This document shows positions 17,162 through 26,112 of a DNA stretch of 64,000 nt, piece by piece. Origin of the DNA: JAZOTM01 sp045657625 (GTDB lineage Bacteria; Bacillota; Clostridia; Lachnospirales; Lachnospiraceae); the NCBI GenBank assembly GCA_045657625.1, contig JAZOTM010000029.1, forward strand, positions 7,876-71,875, read 5' to 3'. Position 1 is the stretch's first letter, and each line of letters starts with the position of its first letter. The notes beneath the pieces were generated by a model that saw only the letters and a program-made list of their open reading frames with translations, made no database searches and was not told the DNA's origin. The translations under genes and the position numbers were made by a program.

Positions 17162-18886
17162 ATGAATAAGTACGCGTTACTGCATATACCGGAATCCAGA
17201 TATGCCTTTGCTGTTGGGGAAAAGGAAGTTGTGATTCGCCTTCGGACATCAAAAGAGGATCAGAACCTCCAGGTATATCTGATTTACGGTGTAAAATACG
17301 GATACCAAACAAATCAAAACAAAATAGAAATGCATGTAAAATATGCGGACGACTTATATCAATATTACGAATTGAAACTGGCATTGACGGATGTACGTTT
17401 GGCTTATGTTTTTTATTTAGAAGATGAGACAGGTAGCTACTACTTCAGCGAAGACGGTGTCACAGAAGGCTATAATTTTGAAGAGGCGTTTTACAATTTC
17501 TTTCAGCTCCCATATATCAATAAGAATGATGTAATGCCGACCATTGACTGGATGCGTGATACCGTATTTTATCAAATATTTGTAGATCGTTTTTATCAAG
17601 GAGACCATAGCAAAGATACCTCTTATATTGATATGAAATGGGGCGAGAAGCCTACTCCGAAAGTACATGCAGGTGGAGATTTAAAGGGAATTATAGAAAA
17701 AATGGATTATTTAAAGGACTTGGGGATATCCGGTATTTATCTAACTCCTATTTTTGAATCAAAATCCAATCACAAATATGACATTAAAAATTACAAAAAA
17801 GTGGATCCACAGTTCGGAACGACGGAAGATTTGGTAGAACTTGTAAAACAGGCTCACAATCGTGGTATTCGTGTAGTGTTAGACGCGGTGTTTAATCATT
17901 GCAGTATGGAAATGGCTGAGTTTCAAGATGTTTTGGAAAAGGGAAAAGCATCGCCTTATTATTCCTGGTTTTTAATTGATGGAGATTATCCGACCCCGGA
18001 AAAGTGTAATTACGAATGCTTTGCTTCCTGCAATTATATGCCGAAGTTGAACACAGCCGAGGAAGGGGTTCAAGAGTTTTTATTGGACATAGCCACTTAT
18101 TGGATTGATGTGGCAGATATAGATGGATGGAGACTGGATGTGGCAGATGAAGTTTCTCACGAGTTTTGGCGTATGTTCCGCAAAACAGTGAAAACAAGAA
18201 AGAAGGATTGTGTTATTATTGGAGAGAATTGGCACGATGCTTATCCGTCACTTCAGGGAGATGAACAAGATAGCATTATGAATTATGCCTATACCAAAGC
18301 ATGTTTGGATTACTTTGCCAGGGATCGTTTTGGAGCGAAAGAAATGGCTGAAAAGTTGAGTTCCAATTACATGCGCAATATGGAACAGGTAAATAATATG
18401 ATGCTGAATCTTTTGGATTCTCATGATACACATCGTTTTTTCTCAGAAGTGTCAAAGGACAAAAAGAAATTGGAAGCGGCATTAGCCCTTACCATGATTT
18501 TGCCGGGTACACCATGCATTTACTACGGTACGGAAATTGCTACAGAGGGTGGTTATGATCCGGATTGTAGAAGATGTTTTGACTGGGATCAAAGCCATTG
18601 GGATATGGCACTTTGGAATGCAATTCAAGGATTGATTGCATTACGAAAGAATACAACGCTAAAATATGGAGACTTAAAACTGGGCGTAAATGGGGACCTT
18701 TTACAGGTGATTCGTCGATATGAGCAGGAAGAAATTGTACTGGAAATCAATATGACGAATAAACCACAACCGGCAGGCGTTACAGAAAAGAATCAGATTT
18801 TAGCAGGCTATGAATCAAAGGGACAGATTGCATCGGAAGAATATCTGATTTATAAGCGAGGGATTGAAAGGGGGATAAATCCATGA
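17162..18886 (+). CDS. Neopullulanase/cyclomaltodextrinase-type GH13 enzyme
   Basis: A 574-residue cytoplasmic GH13 enzyme resembling subfamily 20 (maltogenic amylase, neopullulanase, cyclomaltodextrinase), which hydrolyses imported maltodextrins and cyclodextrins. An N-terminal beta domain (about 1-125) precedes the barrel, which starts at DWMRDTVFYQIFVDRF. Catalytic residues are D326 (GWRLDVADE), E355 (IIGENWHDA) and D422 (LLDSHDTHRF). HKYDIKNYKKVDPQFGT fits the family. No signal peptide. GGAGAG lies eight bases before the ATG. Its end overlaps the binding protein gene by four bases (ATGA), so enzyme and uptake are coupled. Confidence 0.9.
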   Translation: MNKYALLHIPESRYAFAVGEKEVVIRLRTSKEDQNLQVYLIYGVKYGYQTNQNKIEMHVKYADDLYQYYELKLALTDVRLAYVFYLEDETGSYYFSEDGVTEGYNFEEAFYNFFQLPYINKNDVMPTIDWMRDTVFYQIFVDRFYQGDHSKDTSYIDMKWGEKPTPKVHAGGDLKGIIEKMDYLKDLGISGIYLTPIFESKSNHKYDIKNYKKVDPQFGTTEDLVELVKQAHNRGIRVVLDAVFNHCSMEMAEFQDVLEKGKASPYYSWFLIDGDYPTPEKCNYECFASCNYMPKLNTAEEGVQEFLLDIATYWIDVADIDGWRLDVADEVSHEFWRMFRKTVKTRKKDCVIIGENWHDAYPSLQGDEQDSIMNYAYTKACLDYFARDRFGAKEMAEKLSSNYMRNMEQVNNMMLNLLDSHDTHRFFSEVSKDKKKLEAALALTMILPGTPCIYYGTEIATEGGYDPDCRRCFDWDQSHWDMALWNAIQGLIALRKNTTLKYGDLKLGVNGDLLQVIRRYEQEEIVLEINMTNKPQPAGVTEKNQILAGYESKGQIASEEYLIYKRGIERGINP

Positions 18887-20346
18887 AAAAAAGAATGGCA
18901 ATGATACTTGCAACATCTATGATTGTTTCCATGTTTGCAGGATGTGGAGACAGCACAACAACAGAGGCAGGTACTACAGAAGCGACATCGACCGGTAGTT
19001 CAACAACAAGTTCTGTTTTTACCGGAGAATTAGAAACAAATGTAACAATCCAGGTTTTGGAAAATGACACTGCAATTTCCAAAGGATATTTTCAAGAATT
19101 GATTGATGCCTTCAACGAGGAATATGCAGAATATGGCATTGTGGCAGTAGATGCCAATATGGATCAATACTTAGATTTGGCAAACGATGGCCCTTATGGT
19201 TATGGCCCGGACGTTTTATATCAGGCAAATGACGTAATTATGCAGTATGCAGAAGGAAAACATATTTATCCATTACCGGTGGAGGATATGGAATGTTATG
19301 ATCAGATTCCGGAAGCTGCTTGGGCTGCATATGAGACAGAAATTGATGGAGTGACCTATACTTGTGGAGTCCCGGTAAATGTACAGTCACCAATGTTGTA
19401 TTACAGAAAAGATTTGTTGCCGGAAGATTGGGAAACAGAATGGGATGATGACCAGGATGGTATCCCGGATATGGTAGAAACCTGGAATGATATGTATGCA
19501 TATTCCGTAAGCATTCATGAAAGTGATGCTTCTCGTTATGGATATATGAAATCTTTGTATGATGTATATTTCTCTAGTGGCTTCTTATTCTCATATGGAG
19601 CATACATTTTTGGAGATGATACTTCAGATATTGGTTTTGCAGCTGGCGAAGCAGAAAAAGGTGCTTGGGTATTGAGCCAGTTAGCAAGCATTATGAACGA
19701 AGACTGTATCGACGATACCATTACAACCAATGCTTATAGCAAATTGGCGGATGGTACCTATTTCGCTACTCTGTCCACACCGGATACCTACACAACATTC
19801 TATGATGAACTCGTTTCAGAATATGAAGGACAGGGATACTCCACAGAGGAAGCTGAAACCATGGCAAGCGAGAACCTTGTTATGACTTCCCTACCTCAGC
19901 TTCCTGAGAGTGGAGACTTAACAGAAGAAGATGCTACTTACATCGATAGCAAAATGATGGGTGGTGTCAATGGATATGCGATTAGTTCCTATACCGAATA
20001 TCCAAATGCATGCTTGGCATTCGTTGAGTTTGCAACCAGCTATGAAATGATGGTTCTCAGAAATGAAAAATTAGGAATTGCACCGGCAAGAGAAGATGCA
20101 GCAGAAACGGTTGGTGGTGTATCCGCAGAAATTTATGAGAACTTGGAAAATGGAAATATTGTTTTAATGCCTTCCGTAAAGGAAGTATCACAGATTTGGA
20201 CTCCGGGTCAGACCTTCTTTACTGATCTTGCAAAGGATGCATTCCGCTCAGACTCTGAGAAGAAATACACGGATTTGGATTCTATGAAAGCCGGATTGGA
20301 AGACATGTGTCAGCAGATATATGATGCAATTTATACCTTGGAGTAA
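18883..20346 (+). CDS. Maltodextrin-type ABC substrate-binding lipoprotein
   Basis: A 487-residue extracellular solute-binding protein of the MalE/cluster B type. The signal peptide ends in SMFAGC near residue 21, then a Thr/Ser-rich linker. The body shows family features such as NDTAISKGYFQELIDAFNEEY, GYGPDVLYQANDVIMQYAEG and MGGVNGYAISSYTEYPNACLAFVEFA. It delivers glucan oligosaccharides to the MalF/MalG pair that follows. It is longer than E. coli MalE because of acidic inserts (WETEWDDDQDGIPDMVETW). Translationally coupled to the upstream GH13 gene by a four-base overlap. Confidence 0.9.
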   Translation: MKKRMAMILATSMIVSMFAGCGDSTTTEAGTTEATSTGSSTTSSVFTGELETNVTIQVLENDTAISKGYFQELIDAFNEEYAEYGIVAVDANMDQYLDLANDGPYGYGPDVLYQANDVIMQYAEGKHIYPLPVEDMECYDQIPEAAWAAYETEIDGVTYTCGVPVNVQSPMLYYRKDLLPEDWETEWDDDQDGIPDMVETWNDMYAYSVSIHESDASRYGYMKSLYDVYFSSGFLFSYGAYIFGDDTSDIGFAAGEAEKGAWVLSQLASIMNEDCIDDTITTNAYSKLADGTYFATLSTPDTYTTFYDELVSEYEGQGYSTEEAETMASENLVMTSLPQLPESGDLTEEDATYIDSKMMGGVNGYAISSYTEYPNACLAFVEFATSYEMMVLRNEKLGIAPAREDAAETVGGVSAEIYENLENGNIVLMPSVKEVSQIWTPGQTFFTDLAKDAFRSDSEKKYTDLDSMKAGLEDMCQQIYDAIYTLE

Positions 20347-20352
20347 GTAGTG

Positions 20353-21672
20353 ATGAGAGAAAAGTGGAATAACTTGAAACATGCTTTTTCAGAAAGCAGC
20401 TGGAGAGTAAAACTCTCCGCTGTTTTCATGGGAAGCGGACAAATCATATATGGATGCATAGGAAAAGGATTGCTTTTTCTGTTGGTGGAAATAAGTGTGC
20501 TTTACTATTTTATTTCCCGTGGTTTTCAAGATATCAAAGGTTTTTTTACCTTGGGTACGGAAAAGGCAGATGCATGGCTTGGAACAGTTGGGGATAATTC
20601 CGTAGTTATGTTGCTTATGGGCATTTTTGCCTGGATTGTTCTTTTTGCATTCCTTGTTATTTATGTAAAAAATTTAAAAGATGCTTATGGGATTGAACAG
20701 CGTTTAAAAAGCGGTAAACGTCCCAGAACGTTAAAGGAAGAGTGCGCAGATTTATTGGACCGTAAGTTTTATATTACTGTTTTGATTCTTCCGGTAATCG
20801 GTGTTTGTATCTTTAATATTTTGCCGATTATCTTTATGATTTTGATTGCTTTTACAAACTACGGTGGAAGCATTGTGCCGCCGGAGTTGGTGGATTGGAT
20901 TGGATTGGGAAACTTTACAAAGATTGTGACACTTTCTCAATTTGCTCCTACCTTTTTCAAGATTTTGGTTTGGAACTTGCTTTGGGCAGTGGTTTCCACA
21001 GCCTTAAACTATTTCGCAGGTTTGGGCTTAGCATTGTTGTTGAACAAGGATTGCGTAAAGGGAAAAGCTTTTTGGAGAGCATTTCCGGTTTTGGCTTATG
21101 CAATTCCGGGATTCATTACCTTGCTTGCATTTAAATTTATGTTTTCTTATGGTGGACCAATCAACTACTTTATTAAGGCAGCCGGTGGTACAGCCATTGG
21201 ATTCCTGGATTTGGATGCAAAATGGACTGCAAGATTAATTGGACTTTTGGTAAACTGCTGGATCAGTGTTCCTTCCATTATGCTCCTTGCTACAGGTCAC
21301 TTGTCCAATCGAGATATGGCTTTGTATGAAGCGGCAAAAATTGATGGAGCTACACCAATGCAACAGTTCCGTAAATTAACCATGCCGTACATGATTTTTG
21401 TAACGACACCGGTGTTGTTGGGACAGTTTATTGGAAACTTCAACAATTTTGGTATTTTCTACTTCTTAAGAGGTGGATTGTATTTAGATGGATATTTCCT
21501 TGCAAGCGATACAGACTTGTTAATCAACTGGTTGTATAACCTGTCTATTGATAACAATTACTATTGTATCGGTGCAGCAATCAGTTTAGTGATTTTCTGT
21601 ATTACATCCGTGATTTCATTGATTGTGTATGTAAAATCACCATCCTATAGAGAGGAGGACACATTCCAATAA
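20353..21672 (+). CDS. MalF-type maltodextrin ABC permease
   Basis: A 439-residue permease. An N-terminal extension of about 140 residues with two or three hydrophobic segments precedes the core helices, as in long MalF proteins. EAA loop: YEAAKIDGATPMQQFRKLTMP near residue 325. I start at ATG 20353 with GGAG nine bases upstream; a GTG one codon earlier is possible. Ends by overlapping malG by one base. Works with the preceding binding protein and an external ATPase. Confidence 0.9.
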   Translation: MREKWNNLKHAFSESSWRVKLSAVFMGSGQIIYGCIGKGLLFLLVEISVLYYFISRGFQDIKGFFTLGTEKADAWLGTVGDNSVVMLLMGIFAWIVLFAFLVIYVKNLKDAYGIEQRLKSGKRPRTLKEECADLLDRKFYITVLILPVIGVCIFNILPIIFMILIAFTNYGGSIVPPELVDWIGLGNFTKIVTLSQFAPTFFKILVWNLLWAVVSTALNYFAGLGLALLLNKDCVKGKAFWRAFPVLAYAIPGFITLLAFKFMFSYGGPINYFIKAAGGTAIGFLDLDAKWTARLIGLLVNCWISVPSIMLLATGHLSNRDMALYEAAKIDGATPMQQFRKLTMPYMIFVTTPVLLGQFIGNFNNFGIFYFLRGGLYLDGYFLASDTDLLINWLYNLSIDNNYYCIGAAISLVIFCITSVISLIVYVKSPSYREEDTFQ

Positions 21673-22511
21673 TGAAAAAGCAGATGAAAGTTTCCAAAAT
21701 TTTGGATACAGGAATTACTTATGCAGTGCTTATTTTGGTTTCCTTTATCTTTTTCTTCCCATGTTTGTGGATTGTTTTAGCGTCTTTTTCAAAGTCGGGA
21801 AGTATTTATTCTTTTGATGGTTTTTTCCCAAAAGAATATAGCATTGCAACTTTTCAAAAATTATTTACAGAAACCACCATGTATAACTACCCTCGTTGGT
21901 TTTTAAATACCTTCTTTGTGGCCGTTGGTAGTTGTGTACTTGGCACATTTTTAACCATACTTACAGCTTATACCATGTCTCGTTTTGAGTTTAAAGGCAG
22001 AAAAACCATTATGAAAACAACCATGGTATTGGGTATGTTCCCGTCCTTTATGGGAATGACAGCTGTGTATATTTTAATGACACAATTTGGCTTGATTAAT
22101 CAGATTTGGGGATTGATTCTGATTTATGCAGCCGGAGCACCGATGGGGTATTTAACCCAGAAAGGGTTCTTTGATACCATTCCAAAGGCAATTGACGAGG
22201 CAGCAAAAATTGATGGAGCTACAAATGCTCAGATTTTTTGGCGCATCAATTTGCCGTTGTCAAAACCGATTATTGTTTATACGGCCTTGACGTCCTTTAC
22301 TTGGCCTTGGAGTGATTTTATTTTGCCAAAGTTGCTTTTAAAAGAAAAAAATTTATATACTGTCGCAGTGGGACTTATGAGTTTAGATGAAACCGAGTTT
22401 GCCCGATTCGCTGCAGGAAGCGTATTCATTGCAGTACCAATTGTTATTCTTTATTTTTGTTTAGTCAAAAATATGGTAAATGGAATTTCAGAGGGTGCGG
22501 TAAAAGGATAG
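21672..22511 (+). CDS. MalG-type maltodextrin ABC permease
   Basis: A 279-residue permease with six membrane helices and the EAA loop DEAAKIDGATNAQIFWRINLP near residue 177. The C terminus is MVNGISEGAVKG, as usual for MalG. TAATG overlap with malF. No ATPase gene follows; instead a short terminator-like hairpin and a secreted amylase. Confidence 0.92.
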   Translation: MKKQMKVSKILDTGITYAVLILVSFIFFFPCLWIVLASFSKSGSIYSFDGFFPKEYSIATFQKLFTETTMYNYPRWFLNTFFVAVGSCVLGTFLTILTAYTMSRFEFKGRKTIMKTTMVLGMFPSFMGMTAVYILMTQFGLINQIWGLILIYAAGAPMGYLTQKGFFDTIPKAIDEAAKIDGATNAQIFWRINLPLSKPIIVYTALTSFTWPWSDFILPKLLLKEKNLYTVAVGLMSLDETEFARFAAGSVFIAVPIVILYFCLVKNMVNGISEGAVKG

Positions 22512-22551
22512 CGAAGAGGAGAGACTCTACGAATGCTTTTGGGACGTAATG

Positions 22552-22573
22552 AGTGATTGTAAAATCGCTTTTT
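22552..22573 (+). terminator. Short intercistronic terminator/attenuator before the secreted amylase
   Basis: AGTGATT and AATCGCT pair (one G-U) around GTAA, followed by TTTTT. The 7-bp stem is weak for a terminator, so partial read-through into the amylase gene is expected. No separate promoter is obvious in the 90-base gap. Confidence 0.5.
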
Positions 22574-22601
22574 AAGTCAAATATAAGAAGGGAGAGCACT
22601 T

Positions 22602-24743
22602 ATGTTAAAAAGGAGATTTCGTAAGTGGGCAGTAGCAACAGCAGTAGTAGTAGGTTTATCATTTTTGGGGGATGTACCGGTACTTGCAGTCACGGATAGT
22701 GAAGTAAGCAATACCGCAAGTTTCTCAACAGACGTCATTTATCAGATTGTCACTGATCGTTTTGTGAATGGGGATTCCACAAATGATCCAACAGGGGATA
22801 TTTTTGACACATCTGATTTGACAAAGTATCACGGCGGAGATTGGGCCGGGGTTACACAAAAGATTCAAGATGGTTACTTGACGAATTTAGGTGTAACTGC
22901 AATTTGGATATCTTCACCGGTAGAAAATATCATGACTTTGGATCCAAGTAATAATTGTGCATCCTATCATGGTTATTGGGCAAAGGATTTCTTTGAAACA
23001 AATGAAGCCTTCGGAACAGAGGAAGAATTTGTGGAATTGATTGAAGTAGCCCATGAAAATGGCATTAAAGTAGTGATTGATTTTGCACCGAATCATACAT
23101 CTACCGCGGAATATGATGGATTAACCTTCCCGGAAGATGGAGCGCTTTACAAATACGGTGAACAGATTGGAACTTTTTCCAACGATTACTTAGGTTTGTT
23201 CAATCATGAAGAATGGACGGACTATAGTACTTTAGAAAACGGAATTTATCATAGTTTGTATGGACTTGCAGATTTGAACCAGATGAATTCCACCGTGGAT
23301 ACCTATTTAAAAGACGCCATTGATAAGTGGTTGGATCTTGGCGTGGATGGTATTCGTGTAGATGCAGTGAAACATATGCCGGAAGGTTGGCAGACCAATT
23401 GGTTAAGCAGTATTTATGAAGAACATGAAGTGTTTGTATTTGGAGAGTGGTACAACGGCGGTACTTCCAATGATTCTGAAATGACTTCTTTTGCAAATGA
23501 AAGTGGTATGAGTTTGTTGGATTTCCGTTTTGCAAATGCAGTACGTTCCGCAGTGGGAACAGAAGATTCCACGATGGAAGATTTGTATGATGTTCTTGTA
23601 GCTACTGCAAGTGATTATGATGAAGTGAATGATCAGGTTACATTTATTGATAATCATGACATGAGCCGTTTTATGACCTTGGCTTCTGATAATCAAAGTG
23701 CGGTGAATGAAGCATATGTATTGTTATTGACTTCCAGAGGTGTGCCTACCATTTATTATGGTAGTGAGCAATATTTGCAGGGTAGTAGTGATCCATACAA
23801 CCGTGGAGATATGACATCTTTTGATACAAGCACTACGGCATATCAGGTAATCAGTAAGTTGGCACCACTTCGCAAAGAAAACGGAGCACTTGCTTATGGA
23901 ACAACCCAGGAAAGATGGGTAAATGATGATGTTTTAATCTACGAAAGAGAATTTGGCAATGATGTAGTATTGGTAGCAGTAAATAGAAACGAAAATACTT
24001 CCTATTCTATTTCCGGACTTTATACAGACTTGCCGGCAGGACAGTACACAGATGCATTGGATTCTGTTATGAATGGAAATAGCATTCAAGTAAGCGATTC
24101 CGGAAGCGTAGATTCCTTTACTTTAGGAGCAGGAGCAGCTGCTGTATGGGTTTACACAGCAAGTGAACACAGTGTGAGTGTCGGAAACGTAGACCCTGGT
24201 ATGGGAATTGCAGGAAATACGGTAACTATTTCCGGACGTGGATTTGGAACTACAGCAGGAACTGTTACTTTTGGAACTACAGAAGCAACCATCTCCAGCT
24301 GGAGTGATACAGCAGTAGAAGTGATTGTTCCATCTGTAAGCGCCGGAGAGTATACCATTACTTTGACAACTGCAAGTGGAGACAGTAGTTCTTATGGAGA
24401 TACCTTTGAGGTATTAACCGGTTCACAGGTGGCAACCAGATTTATTGTAAATAATGCTTCTACAGATTATGGCACAAATGTTTATTTGGTTGGAAATGTA
24501 GAGGAATTAGGTGCATGGGATACGGATAAGGCCATTGGACCGTTATTCAATTCAACAGAAAGTATCGCAAGTTATCCATCATGGTTCTATGATGTGAGTG
24601 TACCGGCGAATACCACCATTGAATTTAAGTTTATTAAAAAAGATTCTGCAGGAAATGTCGTATGGGAAAGCGGAAGCAATCATGTGTATACTACAGTTTC
24701 CGATGGTACCGGACAGATTAGTGTAGACTGGCAAACATATTAA
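22602..24743 (+). CDS. Secreted CGTase-like alpha-amylase with IPT and CBM20 domains
   Basis: A 713-residue extracellular GH13 enzyme acting on starch. A signal peptide with a cut near VLA (about residue 30) is followed by barrel and B domains (to about 410), a C domain, an IPT/TIG domain (about 525-605) and a C-terminal CBM20 starch-binding module (about 610-713, with GNVEELGAWDTDKA). Catalytic residues D254 (GIRVDAVKHM), E282 (FGEWYNG) and D353 (FIDNHDMSRF) have exactly the D229/E257/D328 spacing of Bacillus CGTase. The central subsite Tyr of CGTases is kept (SLYGLADLN) but the next Asp is Gly. Cyclodextrin synthesis versus hydrolysis cannot be decided. No sortase motif. Confidence 0.9.
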   Translation: MLKRRFRKWAVATAVVVGLSFLGDVPVLAVTDSEVSNTASFSTDVIYQIVTDRFVNGDSTNDPTGDIFDTSDLTKYHGGDWAGVTQKIQDGYLTNLGVTAIWISSPVENIMTLDPSNNCASYHGYWAKDFFETNEAFGTEEEFVELIEVAHENGIKVVIDFAPNHTSTAEYDGLTFPEDGALYKYGEQIGTFSNDYLGLFNHEEWTDYSTLENGIYHSLYGLADLNQMNSTVDTYLKDAIDKWLDLGVDGIRVDAVKHMPEGWQTNWLSSIYEEHEVFVFGEWYNGGTSNDSEMTSFANESGMSLLDFRFANAVRSAVGTEDSTMEDLYDVLVATASDYDEVNDQVTFIDNHDMSRFMTLASDNQSAVNEAYVLLLTSRGVPTIYYGSEQYLQGSSDPYNRGDMTSFDTSTTAYQVISKLAPLRKENGALAYGTTQERWVNDDVLIYEREFGNDVVLVAVNRNENTSYSISGLYTDLPAGQYTDALDSVMNGNSIQVSDSGSVDSFTLGAGAAAVWVYTASEHSVSVGNVDPGMGIAGNTVTISGRGFGTTAGTVTFGTTEATISSWSDTAVEVIVPSVSAGEYTITLTTASGDSSSYGDTFEVLTGSQVATRFIVNNASTDYGTNVYLVGNVEELGAWDTDKAIGPLFNSTESIASYPSWFYDVSVPANTTIEFKFIKKDSAGNVVWESGSNHVYTTVSDGTGQISVDWQTY

Positions 24744-24774
24744 CAAATCAATGAAAAAAATATAGAACCTGAGT

Positions 24775-24800
24775 GGCCCGCGAAAGCGGGCCCTCTTTTT
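24775..24800 (+). terminator. Terminator of the starch operon
   Basis: GGCCCGC and GCGGGCC form a GC-rich stem with a GAAA tetraloop, followed by CTCTTTTT. Confidence 0.9.
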
Positions 24801-24836
24801 GGTTATAGAAAACACAGAATTCACACATATAATTCT

Positions 24837-24865
24837 TTGACATCTTATTTGTAGAAAATTATAAT
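24837..24865 (+). promoter_or_regulatory. Consensus promoter of the GntR/LacI-type regulator
   Basis: TTGACA (24837-24842), 17-base spacer, TATAAT (24860-24865): full consensus, 36 bases before the start codon. Confidence 0.85.
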
Positions 24866-24901
24866 ATTTATATAAAAATGCGAGGTAAGGGGTGAATAAG
24901 T

Positions 24902-25981
24902 ATGAAAAAGAGTGACTATTTACTGGAAGCATTAAAAGAGCGTATTTTTGATAGTTTGAGTCGTGGCGAAAGTCAATTTCCTACGGAATCGGAAATTGCA
25001 AAAGTATATCAGGTTAGCAGAAATACGGTACGTATGGCTCTTACTACTTTGGAGGAGGAAGGATACCTTGTCAGCCGCCAAGGAAGTGGACGTCAGCTAA
25101 CCGGAAAAGTACCGGAACGAGAAGGCATAGATGTGGTTTTCCTTTTTTCCAGACCGGAGGAATATTTATATAAGTCCTTATTGGAAAATATGAAAGAGCA
25201 TTTTGAAAAACAGCATTATCGTGTGGAAATCATGGCCAGTGACATGGACTTTGAGAAGGAACGTGTGCAATTGGAAAAATTGTTGCAGTATCCACCCAAG
25301 TTGTTGTTGCTACAATGCTTTGCTACAACCCCTACCACCAATGCGGATTTACTACAGTCCTTAGAGACGCGTGGTACGAAGATTTTTATGTATCAGCATA
25401 ATTATCCAAATCTGAATTATCCGGTGTTTAAGGCAGATGATTTTGAGGGTTCTTATCATTTGACCAGACATCTGTTGGAAAACGGACATCAACAGATTGC
25501 TGCGGTATTTTGTACGGATATGCCAAGAGGCGTATATCAGCAGTATGGATATTTATCTGCTTGCAGAGATATGGAAATGGAAAACGAGAAAGAGCATGTG
25601 TTCCATATATCTGCGAAAGATTTGTCGGATCCGTTGAGCAACCAGGAGTTTGTTACCTTCCTGGAACAGCGTAGATTGGATTGTACGGCATTTCTATTTT
25701 GTTCGGATGAAGTCGCTTATCCTGCTTCTGCATATATTGAATCCATGGGAAGTGAAATTCCGGATGATATATCTGTAGTGAGCTTTGACAATAGTAGATT
25801 AAACTGGAAATATGAAAAGCCCATTAGTAGTATTTCCTTCCATGAAGGAGATTTGGGTGAATTGGTGATTCATTTCCTGGATATGGGAATGACGGAAAAA
25901 TCTATGGAATCTGTGACGGTGCAATGGAATTTAGGCAATTTAGGTGTCAGCGATAAGGCTTTAAAAAAGGATTCTGAATAG
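24902..25981 (+). CDS. GntR-type DNA-binding domain fused to LacI-type sensor (AraR-like regulator)
   Basis: A 359-residue transcription regulator. Residues 1-70 form a GntR winged helix (FPTESEIAKVYQVSRNTVRMALTTLEEEGYL, then RQGSGRQ). Residues about 80-350 resemble the LacI/GalR periplasmic-binding-like sensor (VVFLFSRPEE, HLLENGHQQIAAVF, DDISVVSFDNS). This hybrid is the AraR architecture, usually answering to a sugar. It sits between the starch operon and the TrpXYZ-like importer and has its own consensus promoter. Targets are not known; the TTAAACGNTTAA operators of the starch operon are a guess. Confidence 0.85.
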   Translation: MKKSDYLLEALKERIFDSLSRGESQFPTESEIAKVYQVSRNTVRMALTTLEEEGYLVSRQGSGRQLTGKVPEREGIDVVFLFSRPEEYLYKSLLENMKEHFEKQHYRVEIMASDMDFEKERVQLEKLLQYPPKLLLLQCFATTPTTNADLLQSLETRGTKIFMYQHNYPNLNYPVFKADDFEGSYHLTRHLLENGHQQIAAVFCTDMPRGVYQQYGYLSACRDMEMENEKEHVFHISAKDLSDPLSNQEFVTFLEQRRLDCTAFLFCSDEVAYPASAYIESMGSEIPDDISVVSFDNSRLNWKYEKPISSISFHEGDLGELVIHFLDMGMTEKSMESVTVQWNLGNLGVSDKALKKDSE

Positions 25982-25990
25982 TGGAAATAC

Positions 25991-26019
25991 TTGACGAAAA
26001 CAAGTATGACAGATAAACT
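25991..26019 (+). promoter_or_regulatory. Promoter of the TrpXYZ-like ABC operon
   Basis: TTGACG (25991-25996), 17-base spacer, TAAACT (26014-26019). Transcription would begin near 26026, within the 5' arm of the hairpin that follows. Confidence 0.6.
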
Positions 26020-26020
26020 A

Positions 26021-26085
26021 AAGAAGTGGTTGCTTTGCCCCTTTAAAGTGCAACGGTTTAAAGTGGCGGCGACTACTTCTTTTAT
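26021..26085 (+). terminator. Long hairpin terminator, possible attenuator of the ABC operon
   Basis: AAGAAGTGGTTGC (26021-26033) pairs with GCGACTACTTCTT (26070-26082) with two G-U pairs. Inside, GCC-CTTTAAA pairs with TTTAAAG-GGC around a GTGCAACGG loop. A TTTTATT run follows. It ends the regulator transcript; if the promoter at 25991 is used, it is a leader attenuator. The loop GCAAC could also pair with GTTGC of the 5' arm, offering an alternative fold. Confidence 0.65.
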
Positions 26086-26112
26086 TATGGATAAATATGA
26101 GGAGGTTTTCGT

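Noticed and set aside
26021..26085. T-box or preQ1 riboswitch before the TrpXYZ-like operon
   Set aside because: There is no T-box antiterminator core (TGGNACC-type) and no preQ1 ACCC...AAAAAACTA pattern; only a long hairpin is seen.
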